Shown here one piece after another: positions 8,636-16,612 of a stretch of DNA of 64,000 nucleotides. Under the pieces are notes generated by a model. It was given only the letters and a program-made list of their open reading frames with translations. It was not told the origin of the DNA and did not search any database. The stretch's first letter is position 1, and each line of letters opens with the position of its first letter. The stretch is from Agapetus fuscipes. Lineage: Eukaryota > Arthropoda > Insecta > Trichoptera > Glossosomatidae. A program made the position numbers and the translations under genes. The stretch is taken from the NCBI GenBank assembly GCA_951799405.1, contig CATOGX010000101.1, forward strand, positions 5,001 through 69,000. The letters are read 5' to 3'.

Positions 8636-10152
8636 CTCCGGAGGCATCGCTTGACAGCAGCGCACTGCGCACTACCGCACCAATGTGCGGACGGCAGTTT
8701 TTGCTTTTTACAGGGTGCACAGCACAGCGGGCTTTTGCAACCCGCTGAGTTGTGCCCCTCCTCACCACATCGCCTGCACAGGCCTGCGCTCCCGGGCTCC
8801 CGCACGTCGCATTTAGCTGCGACGTGAGAGAACCCAAGACAGCGGAAGCACTGCTTGACCTCCACCTTCTGCCGGATTCGGCATCGGAGGAGGCCAATTG
8901 TCAGGCGACCGGTTTGAATCAGGTCATCTGCACTCCTCGTCCACGGCACCCTCGCCGTGCACGCAGCTGACCTGTCCTGTCTTGTTCTCAGTGGGAAAAC
9001 CTCGATTTGTTCGAGGCTCTCCCCCAGGGCCCGAGACAGGGCTTCTTTGAGGTCCTTGACCTCTACACCCTCGTAGAGGTCCTTGACATAGATGGTCTTT
9101 TTAGGGACCCATCTTTTAACTTTCATAGAGGGTCCTGCCATCCTTTCGAGAAGTTTCTCCAGAGCAGGTCCCCTGGAGTCTCCCCTCGTCAGGCGTAGCT
9201 GCAGGGACCCATTGGCACCTTTCCTGATGCCCTGGATCCCTGGCAGACCCTCTCGTTCGGACTTGCTGGTTATTCCAACAAGTCCTTTTAGTACCCCTGC
9301 AAATGTAGGCGGCTCGTCTGCCCTGCCGACTGGAGTGACGGTCAGCATTTCAAGTGGCTTCGACTGCCTTTTGACGGCAGTCGAAGTCACCGGGGCCTTT
9401 CTCATCTTTTTGTGGGTGACCACGGTCCATCCCGTAGCCACCTCGTCCACCCGTTCCTTTGGACCGGGAATATGTCTCTGCAGCAGCTCCTCCCGCTGCC
9501 TTCCTCGTTTTTGTGGCCGGAGTTGCGGCTGCTGCTGCTGGGGCTGAGATTGCCACCGCGGCTGCTGCCGTTGTTGCAGTTGCTGCCGTTGTTGCGGCTG
9601 CTGCCGTTGTTGCGGCTGCTGCCGTTGTTGCGGCTGCTGCCGTTGTTGCGGCTGCTGCCGTTGTTGCGGCTGCTGCCGTTGTTGCGGCTGCTGCCGTTGT
9701 TGCGGCTGCTGCCGTTGTTGCGGCTGCTGTTTTTGTTGCGGCTGCTGCCGTTGCTTGCGCTGCCACCCCAGCTCCGGGTCTTGTACGCTGAGGCACTTTG
9801 ACGACAGTGGTGTCATCGCCGTGCCCTCAGTCTTGGTGCTTCGGTTGTCCGTTTGGCAATGGACGCTGACGGTTTTTCCGTCATTAAGGCAGTCCATTAC
9901 CTCCATTGCTATTGTCAGAGCGGCCTGAATTCCTTGTTTTAATGGGACGTGGACATTTGTCCTACGCGAGATGAAATTATTCAGGCCCTCGAGAGTGTCC
10001 AGCAACACTCCCATCCTTATCTCAATGAAACGATTTTTGCCCCCCCCAGAATCCGTGGGGCAGCCCGACGATTGCGCGTCGGGAGGGGATTCTCCGCCGC
10101 CAGTGGCAACGGTACCCCCCTGAGGTACATGTTTTGAAATCGTACTGTCCAT
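8632..10152 (-). CDS. S1 ORF1: zinc-knuckle RNA-binding protein
   Basis: 506 aa starting MDSTISKHVPQGG. A glycine/serine-rich head and a THVH-like segment (RRTNVHVP, about residues 63-70) precede a long Q/R/P tract encoded by an 18-bp tandem repeat (unit QQRQQP). A conserved middle domain (GLPGIQGIRKGANGSLQLRL) follows, then three zinc knuckles at about 435-448 (CFRC), 459-472 (CRRC) and 477-497 (CCAPC). In the SART/R1 family ORF1 packages the RNA and helps carry it to telomeres. This copy has three more 18-bp units than S3 and two more than S4 and S7. The stop overlaps the ORF2 start by 4 nt. Confidence 0.93.
   Translation of the reverse strand: MDSTISKHVPQGGTVATGGGESPPDAQSSGCPTDSGGGKNRFIEIRMGVLLDTLEGLNNFISRRTNVHVPLKQGIQAALTIAMEVMDCLNDGKTVSVHCQTDNRSTKTEGTAMTPLSSKCLSVQDPELGWQRKQRQQPQQKQQPQQRQQPQQRQQPQQRQQPQQRQQPQQRQQPQQRQQPQQRQQPQQRQQLQQRQQPRWQSQPQQQQPQLRPQKRGRQREELLQRHIPGPKERVDEVATGWTVVTHKKMRKAPVTSTAVKRQSKPLEMLTVTPVGRADEPPTFAGVLKGLVGITSKSEREGLPGIQGIRKGANGSLQLRLTRGDSRGPALEKLLERMAGPSMKVKRWVPKKTIYVKDLYEGVEVKDLKEALSRALGESLEQIEVFPLRTRQDRSAACTARVPWTRSADDLIQTGRLTIGLLRCRIRQKVEVKQCFRCLGFSHVAAKCDVREPGSAGLCRRCGEEGHNSAGCKSPLCCAPCKKQKLPSAHWCGSAQCAAVKRCLRR
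9565..9740 (-). repeat. 18-bp tandem repeat inside S1 ORF1
   Basis: Near-perfect repeats of CGGCTGCTGCCGTTGTTG on the plus strand, encoding QQRQQP on the sense strand. Copy number differs between otherwise near-identical copies in steps of 18 bp, which keeps the frame. The long alanine- or leucine-rich frames over this stretch are by-products. Confidence 0.9.
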
Positions 10153-10401
10153 TTATTATCCAAGTATTTAATATAATAATAAATAAATATAATACATAGA
10201 TACATACATACAGATACGCGGTTCGCTTTAGTTAACTTTGCTCTGCCGGCGCCTACCTACTCTAACCCCACCCGGGGAGCGCGCCTATCTAAGTACCACC
10301 CACTAGATTGTCGGCAGACCAAAGCCCCGACACTTGTCCGATTATGAGGAAAAGCATCGAGAAGCCCCCAAGCCACGACAAGGCCCGAACCATGATGGGG
10401 G
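10153..10401 (-). other. S1 5' UTR
   Basis: About 250 bases between the 5' junction and the ORF1 Met. AT-rich next to ORF1, then a block conserved in S1-S5 and S7: CGCCTATCTAAGT, CCCACTAGAT, CGGCAGACC and CCACGACAAGGCCCG. The sense RNA starts CCCCC (10397-10401) and has GGGGG about 27 nt downstream (10365-10369), so a 5'-terminal stem is possible. An internal promoter is expected here, as in other R1-clade elements, but no motif proves it. Confidence 0.65.
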
Positions 10402-10645
10402 AACCTAACCTAACCTAACCTAACCTAACCTAACCTAACCTAACCTAACCTAACCTAACCTAACCTAACCTAACCTAACCTAACCTAACCTAACCTAACC
10501 TAACCTAACCTAACCTAACCTAACCTAACCTAACCTAACCTAACCTAACCTAACCTAACCTAACCTAACCTAACCTAACCTAACCTAACCTAACCTAACC
10601 TAACCTAACCTAACCTAACCTAACCTAACCTAACCTAACCTAACC
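10402..10645 (+). repeat. Internal (CCTAA)n tract between S1 and T2
   Basis: About 244 bases of perfect CCTAA repeat. Confidence 0.97.
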
Positions 10646-11549
10646 AGTTACAGTCCAGCGTCCGCCGCAGCACCACGTGTTTCTCGCGCTCCGTATTGGA
10701 AAAATCCAAACATCGGCTATTTGTGTCGGATCGTACCGATTTGTGTCTTAAAAGTTGCGTCTTGCTTTGCCGCATATAATGATGCAAAAAAAAAAAAAAA
10801 AAAACTTGTGTTTTGTTAATAAATTTATAGTGCTTTTAGTTATTTAGTGAAAAAACTCGAGAAAAATATTCGTTTTCCGATACGCTGCCCTTCCGGGCAG
10901 TCTTAAAATTCCTTACTGTTCTTCTGTGTGTGCGCTGCATCAAGACCACTAAATTTGATAGTGAACGCATACCTGTGCGACTTTCAGTTTTCAAGATATT
11001 AGTGTTTTTGTGAAAACCACGTGTTTGCTAACTTTTTACAGTGGCATCACATTGAGGTTATATTGGGCTCTTTAGATGCGCCTTGCCTTACTGTGTTAGT
11101 TAATATAAAGAAAAAGTGTTTTTTGTGTGCAATTTATTGATTTATTGACTATTTTGTGTAAAAACTGGAGAAAAAATCATTGTTTTTTGGAACGCTGCCC
11201 TTCTGGGGAGTCTTAGAACTGCAAACTGTTCATCAGTGTGCGCGCCGCATTGAGACCACTAAATTTGATAGCTTACGCATACCTGTGCGACTTGCAGTTT
11301 TCAAGATATTAGTGATTAAGTGAAAACCACGTGTTTGCAAACTTTGCAAAGTGGCATCACATTGCGGTTATACTAGGCTCTTTAGATGCGCCTTGCTTTA
11401 TTGTGTTAGTTATATAAAGAAAAAGTGTTTTTTCTGCGCATCATTTGGTGTTTTTCGAAATTTTCAAAGAATTTTTTTTTCGATTATTGTGTGTACACTT
11501 TTTATATAAAAAATTATTTCGTGTTCTTTTGTTTGTATGTAACGCAAAG
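10646..11549 (+). promoter_or_regulatory. T2 5' UTR with about 310-bp tandem repeats
   Basis: 900 noncoding bases. The first about 60 (AGTTACA, an E-box-like CACGTG, CGCTCC, GGAAAAATC) match the 5' ends of T3, T5 and, more weakly, T8. Two direct repeats of period 310 follow (about 10815-11124 and 11125-11434; CGCTGCCC anchors at 10883 and 11193). An 18-nt A run lies near 10787. Internal promoter activity near the 5' end is expected for this clade but not shown here. Confidence 0.7.
10815..11434 (+). repeat. Two about 310-bp direct repeats in T2 5' UTR
   Basis: Shared landmarks in both units: ACGCTGCCCTTC, AGACCACTAAATTTGATAG, ACGCATACCTGTGCGACTT, CAAGATATTAGTG, GTGGCATCACATTG and TTAGATGCGCCTTGC. 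Divergence between units is roughly 15 percent by eye. Related to the 311-bp units of T3 and T5. Confidence 0.85.
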
Positions 11550-12686
11550 ATGTTACATACCCCTCCATCGTCTCAGAGGCAGACCTCGAGAGCCAGAGCC
11601 TCTCGCTCCCTCTCTCCGCCATCACCCGGAAATTCTGTGTCGTTACCCTCAATTGCTTCACAAATTGGGATTTTGTGCCAACAGATCCTCAAAAAAGCAA
11701 AATCTCGCGACATTGTCGAATGGGTGACACAGATTGAGGCTCTATCTAATGGTTTTTCAAGAGATGACCCACACCAGGTCATCACACCCACCATGAACCC
11801 CACCGATCTTAGCGAGATTAAGAACCAAATTGCTGGATTGGCCGCTAAGGTTGACGAACTTGCCCGGCCCCAAAATGATTACTCCACTGCTCTCAAGTTG
11901 AACTTGCCTACCAAGGCTGCTGCGTCTCATGCGCTTATTGTAAGCGCATCTGACAAAACGCAAACGTGCAAAGAAATACAGGACACTTTCAGGCAACAAG
12001 TCAAACCTGCACAACTCAGGGTCGGAGTCTCGGCCATGTACAGCGCCAAGGACAACAAGGTAATCGTTAGGTGCCCAACTCAAAAAGATGTACAAGTCTT
12101 GAAGGAGGCACTACCTGAACTTACCAAAGGTAGGCTGTCGGCCCAGGAGGGCAAACGTCTAAGACCATCTGTGGTCCTCAAGGGGGTGGAGACAGAGACG
12201 AAAAACGAGGAAGTTATCGAGATGATTAAGTGTCAGAATGACTCAGTTTTGGAAGCAATCAAGGGGGACAATGACATCACTATTATGCGAACTTACAAGA
12301 ACCCCAAGAACAATCGGCTTCGTAACATCATTCTTGGTGTCACTAAAGAAATACGGAGCGCCATGATTGCTAGGGAACGGATTTGCATCGGCTTCCAGAG
12401 GGTCCACGTCGAGGACAGCAGCCCTCTCATTCAATGCTTCAAATGCCTTGGATACGGCCATACATCTCTCAGATGTATGGAGATCAAAGAACGATGCATG
12501 CACTGTGCTGGAGAGCACAGAAGCCGTGAATGCACCAAAGGGGACACCAGCTCAGATCTTCACTGCTGGAACTGCTCAAAAATTAACAAGGGGAAAAAAG
12601 AAGTCTGCGACCACAGAGCCAACTCTCGGGACTGCCCATACCGCATAAAAATGGAAGCCATGCTAAAAGAACGTGTCGACTTATAA
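11550..12686 (+). CDS. T2 ORF1: zinc-knuckle protein
   Basis: 378 aa from Met at 11550. The frame is open back to 11445, but the extension is AT-rich 5' UTR, and MLHTPPSS aligns with the starts of other TRAS-type ORF1s (MQRTPPSQ, MLRSPPSR). A Ser/Arg-rich head is followed by a conserved segment (ILKKAKSRDIVEW) and a middle domain. Three zinc knuckles close the protein: CFKCLGYGHTSLRC, CMHCAGEHRSREC and a wider CWNC...H...C. It probably coats element RNA. It is clearly diverged from T4 ORF1, and the stop is not overlapped by an ORF2 start. Confidence 0.88.
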   Translation: MLHTPPSSQRQTSRARASRSLSPPSPGNSVSLPSIASQIGILCQQILKKAKSRDIVEWVTQIEALSNGFSRDDPHQVITPTMNPTDLSEIKNQIAGLAAKVDELARPQNDYSTALKLNLPTKAAASHALIVSASDKTQTCKEIQDTFRQQVKPAQLRVGVSAMYSAKDNKVIVRCPTQKDVQVLKEALPELTKGRLSAQEGKRLRPSVVLKGVETETKNEEVIEMIKCQNDSVLEAIKGDNDITIMRTYKNPKNNRLRNIILGVTKEIRSAMIARERICIGFQRVHVEDSSPLIQCFKCLGYGHTSLRCMEIKERCMHCAGEHRSRECTKGDTSSDLHCWNCSKINKGKKEVCDHRANSRDCPYRIKMEAMLKERVDL

Positions 12687-12793
12687 ATCTTCAGGAAAAT
12701 CCATCAGATGTGCTTACGCTCAACTATGTATGCTCCTTTTTTTTTCAGAGGTGTTTTACAGAAGCAAGATGAAGACTTCAAACATCAGCTCCA

Positions 12794-12818
12794 GTGATAG
12801 GTCATAAGGACCTATCAC
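12794..12818 (+). other. Perfect 10-bp hairpin in T2 3' UTR
   Basis: GTGATAGGTC (12794-12803) and GACCTATCAC (12809-12818) around a 5-nt loop. Identical in T5 at 39980-40004 and absent from the T1/T3/T6/T7 3' UTRs. It sits just upstream of CTTTTCT, so it might be a processing signal; function unknown. Confidence 0.75.
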
Positions 12819-12928
12819 CACAGCCTTTTCTAATAGAAATAGTAAGATAAAATGAACTGGGTAATCAAAAAAAGCCGAGCTCCCTTCTGGAGTGACGGAA
12901 GGCCTGCGAAGATTCCTGAGTAGTCCGG

Positions 12929-12983
12929 CTTCTCTTGACGAGGTTTCTGTGGTTCCCTCGTCAAACTCGCAAATGCGGAGAAG
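12929..12983 (+). other. Compound stem-loop in T2 3' UTR
   Basis: Outer arms CTTCTC (12929-12934) and GAGAAG (12978-12983). Inner arms TTGACGAGG (12935-12943) and CCTCGTCAA (12956-12964). The loop contains TTTCTGTGGTT and the bulge contains CGCAAATGCG. The layout matches 4906-4959 of T1, with different paired bases and similar unpaired bases. Also in T5 at 40116-40170. Confidence 0.7.
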
Positions 12984-13146
12984 TTCCCACTAGGCCACAG
13001 CCGCTCTTCCTTTCCTTTCCGTCCACGAACTTCAACCGTTCAATTAATTAGCTTAGAACAGATAGAAATATGCAATCCACTTGAAGATATAAGCCTTGTA
13101 CGTGATAAGCAGGGCAAATAATAGCGTAACTCCACATCAAAAAAAA

Positions 13147-13291
13147 CCTAACCTAACCTAACCTAACCTAACCTAACCTAACCTAACCTAACCTAACCTA
13201 ACCTAACCTAACCTAACCTAACCTAACCTAACCTAACCTAACCTAACCTAACCTAACCTAACCTAACCTAACCTAACCTAACCTAACCTAA

Positions 13292-13293
<2 letters not shown>
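13147..13293 (+). repeat. Internal (CCTAA)n tract between T2 and S2
   Basis: 147 bases of perfect repeat between the T2 poly(A) and the S2 poly(T). Confidence 0.97.
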
Positions 13294-13335
<42 letters not shown>

Positions 13336-13591
13336 TTTCGCGTTGGAAGAAGGAAAATCTTTTATAAGACGCCAAGTGACAGCCGGTCACTAGATTGGCA
13401 GTGTGGGACTCTCCCTGCTGCGGGCCTACCCACTAAAAACCTCTCCCGTGCAAGCATCTACCACACTCCGGACCTACCAATGAAGTATTACGCTGGGAGT
13501 GTGGTAATGGTTTATACGCTGATGGCGTCTACTCTACTCGCTGTGGCAACGCTCATTGCGTTACCAACTACACCGCGTTACGTGACGCCTT

Positions 13592-16500
13592 TCAGTTGGC
13601 TTCTACGGCGGCCGCGGGCCGTCCTCTCCTCTCGCGCTCGGCGTCCTCCTTCTGTCCCATTACGCTCGAGGCGAAGTCCTCCCACGCCCGCCAGTTATCA
13701 GCCGACCGGAGCATTGTCGTCACCACCGTATCCACCTCCAGGTGATCGACCCCGAGGGCAGCCACAAGTGACGCCCTCTCAGTCGCCCAGGCCGGACACG
13801 CTAGCATCGTATGCTCGGCGTCGTCTTCTGTTGCATCGCAGTGCCAGCAGGCTGCGGCTGCTTCTTTGCCTATCCTTTGCAGGAAGTTTCCGAAGCAGCC
13901 GTGTCCACTCAGCAGCTGGGTGAGCCGGTAGCTCAGACCACCATGCTTCCTTTGGCACCAGGTCCTCAGGTCGCTGATAAGTCTTCGCGTCCAGCGTCCA
14001 CCAACTGCCGTGTCCCAGCGTTGCTGCCACTGCGAGTATATCGCGTCTCTAGAGGGGTCTTCTAGACCGTCTCTCTTCCGCTCTCTTCTCTCCTGGCGTT
14101 CTCGCGCCAGGAGGTGAATCGGAGGCGAAGAAGATAGCACCAGCGCTGCGTCCTCGGAGATCGTGCGATACCCAGAGATAACCCTGAGTGCACTCCTCCT
14201 CTGCACACTTGCCATCTTCTTCCTGTAGTGCTCAACCTCAAGCGACTTCGCCCAGATGGGTGCCCCATACAAAAGCGTCGAGTGCACCACCTCGTGCAGG
14301 AGTCTCCTCCTGCTCGATTTGGGCCCGCCGACGTTCGGCATGAGCCTTCCCAGCTGTTGCGCCACCACGCTTGCCCTCGCCGCCGCCAGCTCGATATGTT
14401 CCCCGAAGCGGAGTCGATGATCGAGTTGGACACCGAGGTACCGCATAGATTTAACCAGCGGCACCTCGAAGCCCCCTAGCGTCAGCTTAGGCAGCGCAGG
14501 TCGTCGCCTTCGGCTGAACAGCACTGCCTCCGTCTTCTGGACTGCCAGCTCCAGTCCGGAGCTATCCAGCCAGCGTTTTACCCTACGGAGGGCCTCGTTC
14601 CCCGTAGCAGTGATCTCCTCGCAGGTTTTGCCGGTGATCATTACCGCGATGTCGTCCGCAAAAGCAACGACGCTTGCGTCCGCCGGCAGCTTCGTCCGCA
14701 ACAAGCCGTCGTACATGACGTTCCACAGGGTTGGTCCTAAAACCGAGCCCTGAGGGACCCCAGACGTCAGCTGTCGCGTCTCGACGCTGCCTTCGGCACC
14801 GCATCGATATTCAAGCGTCCGACCATCAAAGTAGCTCTCCAGCAAGGCCATCAGGTACTCCGGGACCCGAAAGCTCTCCCTCAGCGCCCTGAGAGTTAAA
14901 TCCCAGCGCGCCGAGTTGAAGGCATTCCGGACGTCCAGAGCCACAAGCATGACCTGCCGGTGCCTTTTCACCGACCCCTGCCAAGCCGTCCGGACCGTGT
15001 CCACTACGCGCTCCACAGCGTCCAGGGTGGAGCGTCCCGGTCTGAAGCCGTACTGGTGTTCGGAGAGCCCTCCATCCTCGGATTCGAGGATTGGGAGAAG
15101 CCTTCCAACCACCAGTCTCTCAAGAAGCTTCCCGTAGCCGGCAAGCATGCACAAGGGCCTAAAAGAGGAGGGCCCAACGGCGACAGCCTTTTTAGAGACA
15201 AGGACAAGCCTTTGCCTCTTCCAGGCGTCACCGAATCTACCCTCCTCCAGGCAGGCGTTGTACACGCTCAACAGCACATCGGGAAACTTCTTGGCAACCA
15301 ACAGTACGACTTCGTTCGGGACATTGTCTGGTCCGGGCGCCCTTCCAGTTTTGATCCTGGCCGCCGCCGCATCGAGCTCAGCCCGGGAGAATGGTTCGAA
15401 GTCCGCTCCCAAAGGAGCGGGGCCTCTTTCCACCCTCCGTTCATGCGCAGGAAAGAGAGCGTCTATTACGCTCGTGAGGTTTTGGGAGTCCATGAGAAAC
15501 GGATCAAGATCTCGTCCCCGTAGCTTCTGTCGTACAATCTTGTACGGCAGTCCCCAGGGGTCGTTATTCACCGATTCGCACAGTTCTTCCCAGCACCTCT
15601 CCTTGCTGCGCTTGATAGCTAGCTTAAGCTCTTTGCGGGCGGCCCGGTATCGCTGGTAAGCGCTGTCGTCTACGCCGTCCGTCGCCCGTGCCCGTTGGGC
15701 AGCCCTGCGTCGGGCAAGACACGCCGCGCGGAGGCGGGCTATGGTGTCTGTCCACCAATAGGCCGGCGCACCCGCACGGCGCCTCGAGCACCGAGCCATG
15801 GCCGCGTCGCAAGCGCGCCTGGTGAGGTCGTCAAGCCTCTCAACCCTGTCTGCCGCGCCGCCAGCATCCTCAACCGTCACCCTGAGGCTCTCCACCATGG
15901 CTTCTAGAGCCTCCTGATCCAGGGATCGAAGGCTCCAACCGCCAACAGCGGAGTTTCCCGGGCGACCCGACCGACCTGGCCGGGGTCCTCTCTCCAGCGA
16001 GAAAGACACGTACTGGTGATCGCTGTGCGTGTAATCATCGAGTACACGCCAGTTTTTCACCAGCCCGATTATTCCCTCGCTGGCGAATGTTACGTCAACG
16101 ACTGAGCCCGTGGCTCCCCTGCGGAACGTAAACTCCGAACCCACATTCGCAATGTGCAAATGCAAGCCCGCAGCCACATCACCCAGGATAGAGCCCCGCC
16201 TGTTAGTCGTTGACGAACCCCATTCAGTCGACCAGGCGTTGAAGTCGCCGGCCACGATAACTGGCAGCGTTGACGTCCTGACGTCACTCTCCAGGTCGCG
16301 GAGGTCGTCCATAAACTGCTGCAGTGGAGCGTTTGGCGAGAAGTAGCAGCTGTACAGTCTACAGCCTGCCACCTCAACCCACGTCCACCCCCTGCTAGCA
16401 GCGCGATTTCGTCCAGAGACGATCGCCCTCTGCGACGGAAGGAAGATTGCAGCCACTCCGGAATCGTCACAGTACCAGCGACTGTTACAGTCACGATACT

Positions 16501-16612
16501 GCTCCGACACCAAAACAACATCCAACCTCCCCTCCGCCGCCACCTGCTGCATCAGGTCCTGAGCCACTTGGCAGTGACCCAGGTTGACTTGCAGGATGTT
16601 GAGTGCGGTCAT
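13592..16612 (-). CDS. S2 ORF2: endonuclease/reverse transcriptase
   Basis: About 1,006 aa from the ATG that overlaps the ORF1 stop as ATGA (16609-16612). The same domain order as S1 is visible: SEQY, GDFNAW and SDHQY in the endonuclease; LDVRNAFN, SGVPQGSVLGP and FADD in the reverse transcriptase; a C-terminal CWHC-x8-H-x4-C; no RNase H. From about the LLHEVVHSTLLYG segment to the C-terminus it is nearly identical to S1, while upstream it differs at many codons. A recombination or template-switch boundary near plus-strand 14300 would explain this. Confidence 0.93.
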   Translation of the reverse strand: MTALNILQVNLGHCQVAQDLMQQVAAEGRLDVVLVSEQYRDCNSRWYCDDSGVAAIFLPSQRAIVSGRNRAASRGWTWVEVAGCRLYSCYFSPNAPLQQFMDDLRDLESDVRTSTLPVIVAGDFNAWSTEWGSSTTNRRGSILGDVAAGLHLHIANVGSEFTFRRGATGSVVDVTFASEGIIGLVKNWRVLDDYTHSDHQYVSFSLERGPRPGRSGRPGNSAVGGWSLRSLDQEALEAMVESLRVTVEDAGGAADRVERLDDLTRRACDAAMARCSRRRAGAPAYWWTDTIARLRAACLARRRAAQRARATDGVDDSAYQRYRAARKELKLAIKRSKERCWEELCESVNNDPWGLPYKIVRQKLRGRDLDPFLMDSQNLTSVIDALFPAHERRVERGPAPLGADFEPFSRAELDAAAARIKTGRAPGPDNVPNEVVLLVAKKFPDVLLSVYNACLEEGRFGDAWKRQRLVLVSKKAVAVGPSSFRPLCMLAGYGKLLERLVVGRLLPILESEDGGLSEHQYGFRPGRSTLDAVERVVDTVRTAWQGSVKRHRQVMLVALDVRNAFNSARWDLTLRALRESFRVPEYLMALLESYFDGRTLEYRCGAEGSVETRQLTSGVPQGSVLGPTLWNVMYDGLLRTKLPADASVVAFADDIAVMITGKTCEEITATGNEALRRVKRWLDSSGLELAVQKTEAVLFSRRRRPALPKLTLGGFEVPLVKSMRYLGVQLDHRLRFGEHIELAAARASVVAQQLGRLMPNVGGPKSSRRRLLHEVVHSTLLYGAPIWAKSLEVEHYRKKMASVQRRSALRVISGYRTISEDAALVLSSSPPIHLLARERQERRERKRDGLEDPSRDAIYSQWQQRWDTAVGGRWTRRLISDLRTWCQRKHGGLSYRLTQLLSGHGCFGNFLQRIGKEAAAACWHCDATEDDAEHTMLACPAWATERASLVAALGVDHLEVDTVVTTMLRSADNWRAWEDFASSVMGQKEDAERERRGRPAAAVEAN

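Larger units (their letters stand above)
5347..10401 (-). mobile_element. S1: full-length SART-type non-LTR retrotransposon
   Basis: Complete 5.06-kb minus-strand element. A 20-nt poly(T) (5347-5366) marks its 3' poly(A), followed on the sense strand by GGTTAGG. The sense 5' end starts CCCCC at 10401, preceded by GGTT. It comprises a 5' UTR of about 250 bases, intact ORF1, intact ORF2 and a 3' UTR of about 257 bases. Insertion in the TTAGG strand is the polarity known for SART1 of Bombyx. Its ORF2 reads the same as that of S4, so the copy is young. Confidence 0.94.
12687..13138 (+). other. T2 3' region: short ORF2 scar and 3' UTR
   Basis: Directly after the stop comes CAGGAAAATCCATCAGATG, which in T5 lies just before an ORF2 C-terminal remnant. 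Here the remnant is reduced to a few tens of bases, to about 12755. The 3' UTR follows with three structured parts: a 10-bp hairpin (12794-12818), a compound stem-loop (12929-12983) and a terminal hairpin (13093-13115). Confidence 0.7.
10646..13146 (+). mobile_element. T2: ORF1-only TRAS-type element
   Basis: A 2.5-kb plus-strand element with an intact-looking 5' end (CCTAACC then AGTTACA), a repetitive 5' UTR, a complete ORF1, almost no ORF2, and a 3' UTR ending in eight A residues before CCTAACC. Both ends match TRAS-type insertion, so ORF2 was lost internally rather than by 5' truncation. T5 has the same ORF1-only plan with a diverged ORF1 and a clearly related 3' UTR. Mobilisation would need ORF2 in trans. 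Confidence 0.88.

Noticed and set aside
8635..8665. The longer ORF2 start (MRCCQAM...) in S1-type elements
   Set aside because: The ATG overlapping the ORF1 stop fits the family's coupled translation, and the extra 10 residues precede the conserved endonuclease start.
9350..9801. Alanine-, leucine- and cysteine-rich frames over ORF1 repeat regions (also near 17400-18000, 44200-45000, 30800-31200, 35800-36250 and 59080-59490)
   Set aside because: They are other-frame readings of the CAG/CGG-type 18-bp repeats that encode the Q-rich tract of ORF1.
11445..11549. N-terminal extension of T2 ORF1 from Met 11445
   Set aside because: The Phe-rich, AT-rich extension is 5' UTR-like; homologues start at the equivalent of 11550.
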